Origin: Pseudobowmanella zhangzhouensis
GTDB taxonomy: Bacteria > Pseudomonadota > Gammaproteobacteria > Enterobacterales > Alteromonadaceae
Length of the DNA stretch: 64,000 bases
Assembly: GCF_042662685.1 (NCBI RefSeq)
Contig: NZ_JBHSYO010000006.1
Span: forward strand, 1-64,000
Reading direction: 5' to 3'
Program-made: the position numbers and the translations under genes
The notes under the pieces: model-generated
The model's input: the letters and a program-made list of their open reading frames with translations, nothing else
What the model was told of the DNA's origin: nothing
The model's database searches: none
In this document: in pieces, positions 17,901 through 25,993 of the stretch
How positions within the stretch are numbered: the stretch's first letter is position 1
Layout: each line of letters opens with the position of its first letter

Positions 17901-19052
17901 GTAGCGATCGCGTCGTCTGAAACGATCAGGGTTGGCTTCATTAATCATCCTGATTTGCATATCCGCACTACCGTAGCGGTTTTGATAGGCGGTAAAAATA
18001 AGATACGCCTCGGTAACTACAGCGCCTGGCGGAATCGTAAGATTAGCGAAGCGCATGCCTACATAGTTATTACTGCTGGCATTAAAGGTTAACTCACTAC
18101 CGGTGTTGAGATAACCATCGGGCTGCTCTTCAGCGTTGTTATTATTGTTATCAACCTGATAAAACATTTCACCCGCAACACACCCTGTGGCCGATGCCTG
18201 ATCATAGGTCACTACTAATTCAGGCGATAACCCTGTGCCCTCGTCATAAGATTTGATATATCGATTGGCACCTGTTGAAGCACTGCTACCGTCCACCACA
18301 ATGCCAAGTGCATTGCCGCCGCACCAATCCGCCCGATTCACCACTTCCTGAATAATCGGTGAAATATCTTCACTCACCACGCGTTCAGAGGTAACCGGCC
18401 AATCATTGTCAGTATTCCAGTCCACTTGCGCAGTCGTCAGGGCAAGCGAACTTAGCGACGACGAATTGCTAAACTGCGCCACATCACCGCTGGCAATACC
18501 ATGCAAGCTCATAGATGCCGCTACTGCATTATAACCATCTGAGCTAAAACGGATTTTTGCAGAAGTAATCGTTGCGCCGCGTGGAATGTTCAGATCATCA
18601 AAGCGCAAACCAGTACGTAAACTGGCCAGCCCTTCCACCAGCTTAATTCGGGTGGATGTGGTGTTAACGGACCCCAACACTTCAAATGCATCGTCACTGC
18701 TGTGACTTAACGACGTAATAATTTCCGGTACAACGGGTGAGTCGATGGGACGCACCGGGTACAAGATTGGCCCGCCATAATCGGAGAAACGCATTAAACC
18801 CGCATTGATATTGGTCGCAGACCGCAAGGCGGCTTTTAGCGCATTTTGCACACGTAATAAACGAGACTCTTCGGTGCCATCCTTGCCAGTCATACTGCCC
18901 GACGTATCCATAATAAACAGCACATTCGGGTTGAACGTCGTCGTCTCGCTTCCTGTCCCCAGATAAATTTCGATATCATCGGCCTGTGCGCAAAAACTGA
19001 TGGCTGCCGTCAGCCCCATCGAAATAACAGCATGGAATAACTTGTTCATCAT
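14970..19052 (-). CDS. pilY1: PilY1-type pilus tip adhesin with two inserted beta modules
   Basis: 1360 residues; Pseudomonas PilY1 is near 1160. Signal peptide about 1-24. A von Willebrand A domain starts at 42 with the MIDAS motif DTSGSM (49-54), breaks near 110, and resumes at about 470 (GYTPIVDTLLEA, then LLSDGE). The gap holds two homologous beta-rich modules (about 128-283 and 308-463) that share RFxxLxIPxGAxxT and VNRADWxxGNA. The C-terminal half is the PilY1 beta-propeller, with GDPIHSQP (856-863) and a calcium loop DRDDDGLAD (1061-1069). Known role of the family: tip adhesion, surface sensing and control of retraction. AGGAG lies four bases from the first ATG and seven from the second, so 19049 may be the true start. 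Overlaps pilE by 4 bases. Confidence 0.94.
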   Translation of the reverse strand: MMNKLFHAVISMGLTAAISFCAQADDIEIYLGTGSETTTFNPNVLFIMDTSGSMTGKDGTEESRLLRVQNALKAALRSATNINAGLMRFSDYGGPILYPVRPIDSPVVPEIITSLSHSSDDAFEVLGSVNTTSTRIKLVEGLASLRTGLRFDDLNIPRGATITSAKIRFSSDGYNAVAASMSLHGIASGDVAQFSNSSSLSSLALTTAQVDWNTDNDWPVTSERVVSEDISPIIQEVVNRADWCGGNALGIVVDGSSASTGANRYIKSYDEGTGLSPELVVTYDQASATGCVAGEMFYQVDNNNNNAEEQPDGYLNTGSELTFNASSNNYVGMRFANLTIPPGAVVTEAYLIFTAYQNRYGSADMQIRMINEANPDRFRRRDRYVLRDAAKTSGIAWTGLPNWYKDETYQTPNLAAQVQQIVNRADWQSGNAVMFVLSDFTGNRGAYSYNGKPSGAPQLVVRFQGAAIPETVATVRDHLLNKVDELSANGYTPIVDTLLEAVSYYGGLDVLYGLERGASGVSSSVRRATRVSHRASYVGGDPIRAVGCTDDDLNNSACETEYIPDGATYISPVTDLQCQTNNHIVLLSDGEANNNHSADEIATLLGRSCTSASSGELCGLDLIKNVSKASESVIGPRILTHTIGFAANATANNFLNQLALQGGGSFYTASDSAQLLTAFESILRSVKDVNATFVSPGVAVNQLNRLTHRDELYFALFKPSEGTAWPGNLKKYKIVGNSIVDSNSLSAVDDATGYFKETAHSYWSASADGADVRAGGAASNLTLSRNMYMFDAPGVIVTAANRIHESNTAITTTDLAIDGQPAPADLRNVLLKWLRGVDVQDADDDGDNTDIRLQMGDPIHSQPVIVNYSDTDSAILVATNQGFLHSFDPETGSENFAVAPKKLLSNVHAFYLNNSSFNHIYGLDGDMVLRKTSDRIYLYVGMRRGGRDYYAFDITNKTSPQLKFKIEGGQGAFSKLGQTWSKPVPARVNLAGSVRDVLIFAGGYDEQQDYRLVRGVDSMGNAVFMVDANTGELLWSASNSDADLLLPDMNYSIPARVAVIDRDDDGLADHLYVADTGGQLFRLDITQGNTAGDLVRGGLLAQIAGDDNEVENRRFFYAPDVSEVSMNSEHYYAVAIGSGYRAHPLNTDIKDYMLMIKDTGVFTQDESGNWSLPAAPVTLTDLYDATLHTLTSSDSDAREIASSLLASKQGWLISLGTGGEKVLASPLILNYRVLFTTYLPAAISESECAPPSGNSRAYLVDLIDANAITDLNRDNSLNHSDRYTDLAQSGIAPETKILIEDALHPVVCLGTECGSAVIEIDESGEEQACTTGLDCLAQNILGRLKRVQEASWETQTERQP

Positions 19053-19059
19053 GCCTCTC

Positions 19060-19629
19060 CTAATTACTCATTGACGCAGGCGCAAACACCGACACATTCA
19101 GACTATTGGCAACTGCATAAGGCGCTGCTGCGCTTTGGCCACAACCGCGAATAATGAACTGGTGACAACTGATGTTACTGCCGCCTATGACATTGCTGGA
19201 TCCTTTACAGGCGCGCTCACCAATAAACGCACTCTTCGACCAGGCCCGTACCGCTGGACGATCGGAAAAATTGGCGGCGGCTACATGACGCTGCCCCCGG
19301 TTTAATCCATCGGCGGTGATTTGTCTGGCTGTCCAGTTGTTATCATTGAAACAACTTAACTGCTGGTTTGCTAAATCAATGGCCACATCCTGCCTGGCTT
19401 CGGTGAGGGGATCGGTCAACGCATCATCGGCCAACAAAAAAGGATCCTCAGACTCGAAGACAACCGCATTGATCGCCGCTTCAGCCGCTTCAAAAGCAAC
19501 CGTTTTTGACTCTCCTGCGCTGGCCATTTTGGACTGCAACAAACTGGATGATACGGCGGCGATACCAAGCAACGTCATGGTCAGCAGAATTAGCAAAGCG
19601 AATACCAAAACCAAACCTGATTGTTTCAT
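19060..19629 (-). CDS. pilX: PilX-type minor pilin (cassette A)
   Basis: 189 residues. Short leader MKQSG, then the hydrophobic helix LVLVFALLILL without Glu at +5, followed by an amphipathic helix with AFEAAEAAINA, characteristic of PilX N-domains. Four cysteines lie in the C-terminal half. It overlaps the upstream pilW by 4 bases (ATGA) and precedes pilY1 by 7 bases, so the cassette is translationally coupled. PilX works with PilV, PilW and PilY1 in the priming complex at the pilus tip. Confidence 0.88.
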   Translation of the reverse strand: MKQSGLVLVFALLILLTMTLLGIAAVSSSLLQSKMASAGESKTVAFEAAEAAINAVVFESEDPFLLADDALTDPLTEARQDVAIDLANQQLSCFNDNNWTARQITADGLNRGQRHVAAANFSDRPAVRAWSKSAFIGERACKGSSNVIGGSNISCHQFIIRGCGQSAAAPYAVANSLNVSVFAPASMSN

Positions 19630-20483
19630 TGACTCGCTCCAAACCAGTTTTTACTGTTACGCAATACCACGGTTGCGCCGAAATCACGGTAATAACCATT
19701 GTCCGGCGCATTCTGCAACGCTTCATTCAGTAACTTAAATTGCGCAGCCTGAGGCAAGTTAACTTGCCCGTCACCTTTAACTAACACCGCAAAACGGATA
19801 GTCACAGCACTCGCCCCTTGCCCTCGCAAAGCCGCCAATTGTTCCGCAGTGACATATTGCGCTGGACGACCCAACTCATGCTCGGCGGCATTAGTAAACG
19901 CAATACCGTATTGCACCTGAAAATCCACCACATCATCGAGCAGCGTGTAGGCAGCATTGCCGTCATGCCCTTGTGCTGCTTTCAAGCCACGCAGCGCCCT
20001 GCCGTCAAAGCCGCGACATTTAAGCTGCCCGTCTTCCAAAAAATACTCATTCACCACATGAAAGCGTTCTGTACCGTTATACCCATGCTGCAGGCTGCGG
20101 CAATCAGAAGAACCGGCCATGCTAATAACCAGCGTATCCGCTGCGCCATCCGCCCCCTGACTGGCACCCAGTAGCGGACGCTGAATAAAATCACCGGGCA
20201 AATTAATAGTGCGCTGATGAATAAAACTCTCTTCTGCCAGCGTATCCACATCTCGGTTTAACAGCGGACTGTTACGATCATAAAGCCCTGCACGCAGCAC
20301 ATCATCGCGTAAGCGCTGCACGATAAAGCGCCCGCCTTCCTGCGCCGATGCCATGGCCTGATTTAATCTGGATGTGACCTGATTACTGACCAGAACCTGT
20401 ATGATGGCGCCACTGATAATTACCCCCAGCAACAAACTGACCATCAATTCAACCAAGGTAAAACCGCGTTGTTGATAGCTCAT
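19626..20483 (-). CDS. pilW: PilW-type minor pilin (cassette A)
   Basis: 285 residues. Leader MSYQQRG, then FTLVELMVSLLLG with Glu at +5. The block GGRFIVQRLRDDVLRAGLY is the hallmark of PilW. It overlaps pilV by 4 bases and pilX by 4 bases. Minor pilin of the type IV pilus priming complex, inserted in the inner membrane before assembly. Confidence 0.9.
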   Translation of the reverse strand: MSYQQRGFTLVELMVSLLLGVIISGAIIQVLVSNQVTSRLNQAMASAQEGGRFIVQRLRDDVLRAGLYDRNSPLLNRDVDTLAEESFIHQRTINLPGDFIQRPLLGASQGADGAADTLVISMAGSSDCRSLQHGYNGTERFHVVNEYFLEDGQLKCRGFDGRALRGLKAAQGHDGNAAYTLLDDVVDFQVQYGIAFTNAAEHELGRPAQYVTAEQLAALRGQGASAVTIRFAVLVKGDGQVNLPQAAQFKLLNEALQNAPDNGYYRDFGATVVLRNSKNWFGASQ

Positions 20484-21118
20484 AGGATCAACCTCACCAC
20501 AACGCAGTCAGCATGTTCGCTGCCATCTATGGCACAATCAGGGTTATCAATCCGGTTTGCCCCCTGCCAACTGGTCGTCGGCCAACGCAGAATTATTTGC
20601 AACGTGGAGCCTGCGCTGCAGCTTTGCCCATCCAGTGCATTAATGTCTGCACAGGTCACGGCTAATTGTGCCGATGGATTGGATTTCACAGCGGCACAAC
20701 TGACCTGCCAACCATCATATCGGGCCATTTCTGCAGTGCTGCACTGATTAGCATCACAATCCGGGATGGCAACAGGTCGCGCAGTGCAATGGCATTGCCA
20801 TGGGTTACTTTCATCACAGGCCAGTCCGGCAAAATTCCAGTTGTCGGCCGCGAAATACTGATTATCAACAATACGCCCCGGTGCACTGAGTGATTGCAGA
20901 GCACTGGCCTGCAACCTTTCACTTAGTTGTTGCACCTGCATGGTTGCATCTGAACGGTTCAGAGCGGCGGAATTGGTAAAGGAGCCCACCAGTTGCAGCG
21001 AGGCAACGCCGAGCAGTCCAATAGACAAAATGAACAAGGTAATCAGGACCTCAATAAGTCCTAAACCCTGCTGTGTAATATGGGGTGAGCTCTGCGCCCT
21101 GAATGTCCCTGATTCCAT
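20480..21118 (-). CDS. pilV: PilV-type minor pilin (cassette A)
   Basis: 212 residues. The prepilin site is QQG before LGLIEVLITLFILSIGLLG, with Glu at +5; the leader (18 residues) is longer than usual. The segment LLGVASLQL is typical of PilV. There are ten or more cysteines in the globular part, suggesting several disulfides. First gene of cassette A; its promoter probably lies in the 78 bases between the hairpin at 21197-21228 and the start. Confidence 0.88.
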   Translation of the reverse strand: MESGTFRAQSSPHITQQGLGLIEVLITLFILSIGLLGVASLQLVGSFTNSAALNRSDATMQVQQLSERLQASALQSLSAPGRIVDNQYFAADNWNFAGLACDESNPWQCHCTARPVAIPDCDANQCSTAEMARYDGWQVSCAAVKSNPSAQLAVTCADINALDGQSCSAGSTLQIILRWPTTSWQGANRIDNPDCAIDGSEHADCVVVRLIL

Positions 21119-21123
21119 GCGGC

Positions 21124-21144
21124 TGCACTCAAAGATGATGAGTG
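21124..21144. promoter_or_regulatory. Inverted repeat just upstream of pilV
   Basis: GCACTCA (21124-21130) and TGAGTGC (21138-21144) are a perfect 7-base repeat around a 7-base centre, 5 bases upstream of the pilV start codon. It could be an operator or a hairpin that covers the ribosome-binding region. Confidence 0.4.
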
Positions 21145-21196
21145 CTTAGCCTATCAGAAGTAATGGATAATTAGGTATAGGATTGCGTTATAGGTT

Positions 21197-21228
21197 ATAG
21201 AGCAGACGCCTTATGGCGTCAGCTCTAT
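21197..21228 (-). terminator. 3' hairpin of cassette B containing the stop codon
   Basis: ATAGAGC and GCTCTAT, then GACGCC and GGCGTC, pair with a single T-T mismatch around a 4-base loop ATAA (minus strand). The TAA stop of the giant pilin gene lies in that loop. There is no T run after it on the minus strand, so it may protect the 3' end or act as a weak terminator rather than a classic intrinsic one. Confidence 0.5.
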
Positions 21229-23271
21229 GATGATGTTGTAGTCGCGATTGGATGTGGCTTCTAATTTACTAAGCAACGAGAACGCATTGGCTTCGACCTG
21301 AGACCCATCCGGATATTCCACTTTCAGCGTCACCGAATAGCCTGGTGCGGTAAATGCTAAACTAATCGTGCCATTCCAGTTCTCAGACACATCGTCGCAA
21401 CTATAGAATGGGGTCGCTTTTCCTTTCGGCACACTCACACTACAACTAAAGTGAGCAGGGTCGGCAGTTAGGGCCAATGCGGTTAAATCCACATAATCGG
21501 CTTTTTTGTCATTATTGGTCTCACAGGCACTACTGACGCCACTAATGACAGTTACACATTTAATGTCACCAATCAGGCCAAAGTACTTTTCAGTCGTGGC
21601 TTTACCATTAACTTCTACATTAACCGTGTCATCCAACCGTCCAAGGTAAACTTCGAAAGGAGAAATAGGATTGGTACCCGTAATGCCCGAGCTAAAGGGA
21701 TAGGCTTTTACCGATACATTGGTCGTGCCATCAGCCAGCGCTTCAAGGCGCCCCCTGCTATAAGTGCCGTATAAATCATTGTCAGGGTCAACAATTGTCT
21801 CAATCGGTTCTTCAGTAATGGTTGCGACAACCGCATCCCCCGTATCCCAGCCTGACAAAAGGGTTAAATTGACATCATAAAATGGTGTGATCGCTTTCCA
21901 GGTCGCATCACCTGCATTGATTTTCTCGATTATCGCAGCGCGATGCTCATCTGTGATGCGATCCACATATATACCCCGGGCAATCATTTGGTAAGCGCCG
22001 GGCGGCACCTGGAAATCTCGATTGGCAGGACGAGTCGGCGCAGTGGAACCCGCAATCCGGCTCTCAACTAATCCTTCGGTGTATGCCCGATAGGCAGTAA
22101 AGTTGGCCTCATTAAACAAATAATCCTGTTTAAATGTAATCACATCGACCAAATACCAATCCGCATACAGTTCAAACAATCCATCCACTCGTTTAAATCT
22201 GCACGCTTCAATATATTTGTCACCAATTAATGTCGCAGCGGTGTAGGTTATGCCGTCATAATTATAATGGCGATGTGGATTACCCCATTCCTTACGGTAA
22301 TAATTTTCATCACTTACCATCGCCGCCGTATCGTGATGGTCCCGACAACAGGCAGTGCAGAGTTCAGGCTGGCCATTGCCATCGGGTACACCAGTCGTTT
22401 TCGTTACTAATTGACCTCGCTGTACCACCAACTGTCCGTCTACCAATGTCGTTTGAGATGGCGTATAGCCCTGATTCTGTCCCGCCAATGCGCATTTACA
22501 ATTTACAGTAAGAAAGTCTTCCTGCTCCAACTTCGTCACGTCATCAGGCAACTCGATGTATTTGACTGTTTCAAACTGGACCTGAATGTTATCACCGGTT
22601 TTATTCACCTCAGGCACTGGCTTAGAAGTCTCAACCTTTTTACCATCGCCCAGATCATAAGAAATAACATCCGGAGCGACCCCAGGTGTATAATCAACCG
22701 TTGGGCCTTTTCTGCTATTGTCTGACTCCTGCAGCGCCTGATGGCTGGCAGTCAGCACAACCGGCGCAATAGTGCCGTCAATCTGCACTTGTTTGGCATC
22801 GCCCTGGTAGTCCTGCCAGCTGATTTGTACTGTAACGACTTTCTTGCTCGGCCAAGATGGCAGGTTCGCTGGTAATCCGGGATCTCCTTCATTTAACCAG
22901 GTATCCGCCAATCCATCTGCATTGGTATCCACATAGTACTGGTTGGTCACGGTCCAGTTACGGATGAACGTGTGATTCATATCGGCATCGGCATTAACCG
23001 CGACATCAATATTGCCTGAGACCAGCGCACCACCGGCATTATTCTGCACATCGTTGTAATCAAACACCCCAGCCGTGGTCTGCAATTGCGTAAAGGTGCG
23101 CAAATCATCCATTTTTTCCTGCGCCAGCTTTAATGCCACCGCGCGTAGATTAAGCTGCGCATCCGAGCGCATAAAATTCGATTGCAGTGTTACATACCCC
23201 GTCACCCCAATCAGGATAACCAGTGCTGCAATTAGCATTTCGATTAAGGTAAAACCAGCTTGCTTCTTCAT
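21211..23271 (-). CDS. Giant PilV-like prepilin with Cys/His cluster (cassette B)
   Basis: 686 residues with a normal prepilin N-terminus: leader MKKQAG, then FTLIEMLIAALVILIG with Glu at +5, and the PilV-like motif VTGYVTLQS. Usual PilV proteins have about 150-220 residues, so some 500 residues are extra. The central part contains CKC (258-260) and LCTACCRDHHD (304-314), a cluster that could bind a metal or form disulfides, then more beta-rich sequence with few recognisable repeats. AGGAGG, overlapping the stop of the preceding gene, sits four bases before the ATG and fixes the start. Last gene of cassette B. I infer that it is a large minor pilin, possibly a tip adhesin replacing PilY1, which this cassette lacks. 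Confidence 0.8.
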   Translation of the reverse strand: MKKQAGFTLIEMLIAALVILIGVTGYVTLQSNFMRSDAQLNLRAVALKLAQEKMDDLRTFTQLQTTAGVFDYNDVQNNAGGALVSGNIDVAVNADADMNHTFIRNWTVTNQYYVDTNADGLADTWLNEGDPGLPANLPSWPSKKVVTVQISWQDYQGDAKQVQIDGTIAPVVLTASHQALQESDNSRKGPTVDYTPGVAPDVISYDLGDGKKVETSKPVPEVNKTGDNIQVQFETVKYIELPDDVTKLEQEDFLTVNCKCALAGQNQGYTPSQTTLVDGQLVVQRGQLVTKTTGVPDGNGQPELCTACCRDHHDTAAMVSDENYYRKEWGNPHRHYNYDGITYTAATLIGDKYIEACRFKRVDGLFELYADWYLVDVITFKQDYLFNEANFTAYRAYTEGLVESRIAGSTAPTRPANRDFQVPPGAYQMIARGIYVDRITDEHRAAIIEKINAGDATWKAITPFYDVNLTLLSGWDTGDAVVATITEEPIETIVDPDNDLYGTYSRGRLEALADGTTNVSVKAYPFSSGITGTNPISPFEVYLGRLDDTVNVEVNGKATTEKYFGLIGDIKCVTVISGVSSACETNNDKKADYVDLTALALTADPAHFSCSVSVPKGKATPFYSCDDVSENWNGTISLAFTAPGYSVTLKVEYPDGSQVEANAFSLLSKLEATSNRDYNIIIELTP

Positions 23272-23279
23272 GTGGCCTC

Positions 23280-24398
23280 CTAAAAGTCCCGCCACGAGCC
23301 AGGAACTCTGGCTACGCGTAAAAAGGCATCATGCTGTTCAATAGCCGTCAGTACGCTGGCATCATAGACAGCGTTATACGTACCATTTGCATGACCAACA
23401 GGGTGATTGGACGCCACCACACCCAAAACATGTGCACCACCCGCCATATCGATTTCAAAATCCGCCACCACACCGGGTTTGCGGAATGAGAACAAGATCC
23501 CATGTAACAACGCACCACCATTCATCTTGATGTCACCGTCGGTGACAATCAAAATCACTGGCGACGTTGGTGTCCCAATGACTGTACCGGCATTGATCGT
23601 ACAATCGCCATCAACCCAGATAAGGCCAACCGATGCCGCGCTGAGGGTCGTACAATCGGCCAGAATCTCTGTGGCATCGGCACGTAAATCTGCCCAGTTG
23701 TCATCCGGCACATTAAACAGATATTCCATCAGGTCATCGGGAAACCCCGGGTCATTATCAACAATGTCCAGGCCTTTAAACCCAGCTTCTGAATAGGGTT
23801 CGCTCGAGCAATTGCCCTGATTGTATTCATACAATCCACAGGTAGTGCCTGAACCATTGTTTAGGTCAACGGCCTGATCAGTCCAGATGGACAGCGGCAC
23901 ACCCGTCCCACCACCATTGGGGTTCGCTGTCACTTCGAAATTACCACCGACGGCTAACCCGCCCGCGACAATCAAAGGTGCATCCGGTGCGTTAGCCAAT
24001 AACGAATACTGAATGGCCTGCTCGCTCATATTTACCGTCGCCAGACCATCTGGAGATGTGCCGGTAGATGTCAGGGTTAGCAACGTCAGTTCGCCGGAAT
24101 CACGCACCACCAACTGACGCACACCCTGTACGGTAAATCCGGCGTTGTTACCCAGCACCTGTGCATCCGGGCCACCGAGCCAATCCGGATCAGCATCCAA
24201 CATGCCAAAACCGTGCATCAGGCCCGCTTCGGACGCTGCAAACGCCAAACGATAATTCTGTTCGTTGAGTAACACTTTGTGTTCAAGGGATTTGATTTTG
24301 CCGGTGTACAGGCTGACCAGTAACACCAGCACCAGCAACAGCACCACAGAAATCAAGATGGCAGCACCGCGCTGTTTGGCTAATTGAGCATTAATCAT
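23280..24398 (-). CDS. PilX-like pilus assembly protein (cassette B)
   Basis: 372 residues from the ATG at 24398. N-terminal AKQRG before AAILISVVLLLVLVLLVSL, no Glu at +5, then FAASEAGLMHGF, as in PilX N-domains. The rest (about 150-360) is beta-rich with GGLAVGGNFEV and GDIKMNGGALLHGIL, which looks like a parallel beta-helix turn pattern. The start overlaps the end of the PilW-like gene by 8 bases (ATGATTAA). It is twice the length of the cassette A PilX. Confidence 0.75.
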   Translation of the reverse strand: MINAQLAKQRGAAILISVVLLLVLVLLVSLYTGKIKSLEHKVLLNEQNYRLAFAASEAGLMHGFGMLDADPDWLGGPDAQVLGNNAGFTVQGVRQLVVRDSGELTLLTLTSTGTSPDGLATVNMSEQAIQYSLLANAPDAPLIVAGGLAVGGNFEVTANPNGGGTGVPLSIWTDQAVDLNNGSGTTCGLYEYNQGNCSSEPYSEAGFKGLDIVDNDPGFPDDLMEYLFNVPDDNWADLRADATEILADCTTLSAASVGLIWVDGDCTINAGTVIGTPTSPVILIVTDGDIKMNGGALLHGILFSFRKPGVVADFEIDMAGGAHVLGVVASNHPVGHANGTYNAVYDASVLTAIEQHDAFLRVARVPGSWRDF

Positions 24399-25005
24399 AA
24401 GCGCGCACCAGGAAAGTCTCTGCGTATGTACGGGAGACATTAGGTAGATCGGCCAATGTACCCTGCAATGTTACCGTGACTTCGTAACTATTGACGTTAT
24501 TGGCCACCGTCTGCACCACGTTAAATGTCAGGCCGGTTACACTCACCACATCATCATCGGTAAGGTCCTGCCACCCTGCCTCAGTGCAGGTCAAACCGCC
24601 CTGACGCATTTCCAGACTGTTTTCCCGAAGACGAAAACCGTAGGCTTCGCTCGGTGCAGCATCAATCACGCCATTGCCATTTCCGTCATAGCTATACAGC
24701 AAGCAGCTATTGGCCGCTTCACCGGCGAATTCACTCACTACAATGGAGTTGGCAAACGGGTTAGGATTATTGGTGGGATCGGCCACCATCAGATTCGTGT
24801 TGGCGAAGTAGCCTGCACGGCGCACATCACGCACAATCAGCGCCATTATCGAGGAGAGTTCTTCTTTGAGTCGGGTTTGCGCCAGCATGCGGCCATTTGA
24901 TCCGACACCCATGCCGATAACCGAGGACAACACTGACAATGCAGTGATGCCCAGCAACATCGCAATCATCATTTCAATCAATGTGGCCCCGCGTTGCTTA
25001 TTCAT
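24391..25005 (-). CDS. PilW-like minor pilin (cassette B)
   Basis: 204 residues. Leader MNKQRG, then ATLIEMMIAMLLG: Glu at +5 is present but the first mature residue is Ala instead of the usual Phe, Leu or Met. The block SSIMALIVRDVRRAGYF matches the PilW signature. It starts directly after the stop of the FimT-like gene (TGAATG). Shorter than cassette A PilW by about 80 residues. Confidence 0.8.
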   Translation of the reverse strand: MNKQRGATLIEMMIAMLLGITALSVLSSVIGMGVGSNGRMLAQTRLKEELSSIMALIVRDVRRAGYFANTNLMVADPTNNPNPFANSIVVSEFAGEAANSCLLYSYDGNGNGVIDAAPSEAYGFRLRENSLEMRQGGLTCTEAGWQDLTDDDVVSVTGLTFNVVQTVANNVNSYEVTVTLQGTLADLPNVSRTYAETFLVRAYD

Positions 25006-25530
25006 TCAGCAATCCTCATAACTGGTCACTGTGCCAGCGGCCACACATATGCGCGGTCGGCCCAGATTGCTCAACACCAGGCGCAATGTATTGGTGCCGT
25101 CGGTAAATTCCAGTTGACCGGCGTTGCCGATGGCCAGTCCTCTGCGGCTATCAATGACACTACGCTGATCCACGAAGGTGACATTCTGCATAGTGACATT
25201 ACGATAATCGGCAGCTAATACCCGTTGCTCAACTCCATCTACCGTGCAGCTGGCAGCAACGGAACAATCACATACGCCGGCATCACTTATCCCGACACAC
25301 CAATTTGCCCCATCCTGGAAATCAATGTTGGCATCCACCCCTTTCGAAATCGCCACGCTGCGCGCGTATTGCAACGCGTAATAACTGCCATCTGCGGCGC
25401 CTTTCACGGTATTTGACTTTAATGCATCCAGAATCGCAGGTGCGCCCATAGTGACCAGGATCGCCATCACCGCGACAGTCACCAGTAGCTCAATCAGGGT
25501 GAAACCTTGTTGTATGTACCTGGTTGCCAT
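25006..25530 (-). CDS. FimT/GspH-type minor pseudopilin (cassette B)
   Basis: 174 residues. Leader MATRYIQQG, then FTLIELLVTVAVMAILVTMGAP. The segment YYALQYARSVAISKG and the late strand QLEFTDGTNTLRLVLSNLGRPRIC are typical of GspH/FimT. Six or so cysteines, four of them in a short middle stretch. First gene of cassette B; its promoter would lie in the 86-base divergent gap with the pilE-like gene. Confidence 0.85.
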   Translation of the reverse strand: MATRYIQQGFTLIELLVTVAVMAILVTMGAPAILDALKSNTVKGAADGSYYALQYARSVAISKGVDANIDFQDGANWCVGISDAGVCDCSVAASCTVDGVEQRVLAADYRNVTMQNVTFVDQRSVIDSRRGLAIGNAGQLEFTDGTNTLRLVLSNLGRPRICVAAGTVTSYEDC

Positions 25531-25616
25531 TAGCTATACCTAAAAACGTTCGCTTTTATTTTTACCTAAGCACTAGTATATAAACAATTCCTTCAGCATA
25601 TAGGTATCGGCACAGA

Positions 25617-25988
25617 ATGAAACGTATTAGCGGGTTTACTTTGATTGAAATAATGGTGGCGTTAGCCATCCTCGGCATTATTGTGGTGATTGCGGTACCA
25701 ACCTTTAACGAGCGCGTAATTGTCGCCAGGCGCGATGATGCCAAACAACAACTACTACGTCTGCAGCTAGCTCAGGAACAATTCAGACTGGAAAATAATG
25801 CCTATGCCACCACTGCTGAGCTGGGCGTGCCTGTCAGTGATTTTTATACCTATGCGGTAGCTGCACAATCTGCCACCACCTATAGCCTGACCGCGACGGC
25901 AAGAGGTTCACAGACCAGTGATGAAGCAGCCTGCCAGGTATTGTCACTGGATCAATCTATGACAAAATCCCCGGCAGCATGTTGGTAA
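25617..25988 (+). CDS. PilE-type minor type IV pilin, orphan
   Basis: 123 residues: leader MKRISG, then FTLIEIMVALAILGIIVVIAVP with Glu at +5. The alpha1 continuation and the two late cysteines (DEAACQVL and PAACW) fit PilE-type minor pilins. It is divergent from cassette B and stops 5 bases before the end of ispH, which is convergent. With this gene the region holds ten pilus-type genes: nine prepilin-like proteins and PilY1. Confidence 0.85.
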   Translation: MKRISGFTLIEIMVALAILGIIVVIAVPTFNERVIVARRDDAKQQLLRLQLAQEQFRLENNAYATTAELGVPVSDFYTYAVAAQSATTYSLTATARGSQTSDEAACQVLSLDQSMTKSPAACW

Positions 25989-25993
25989 TGAGA

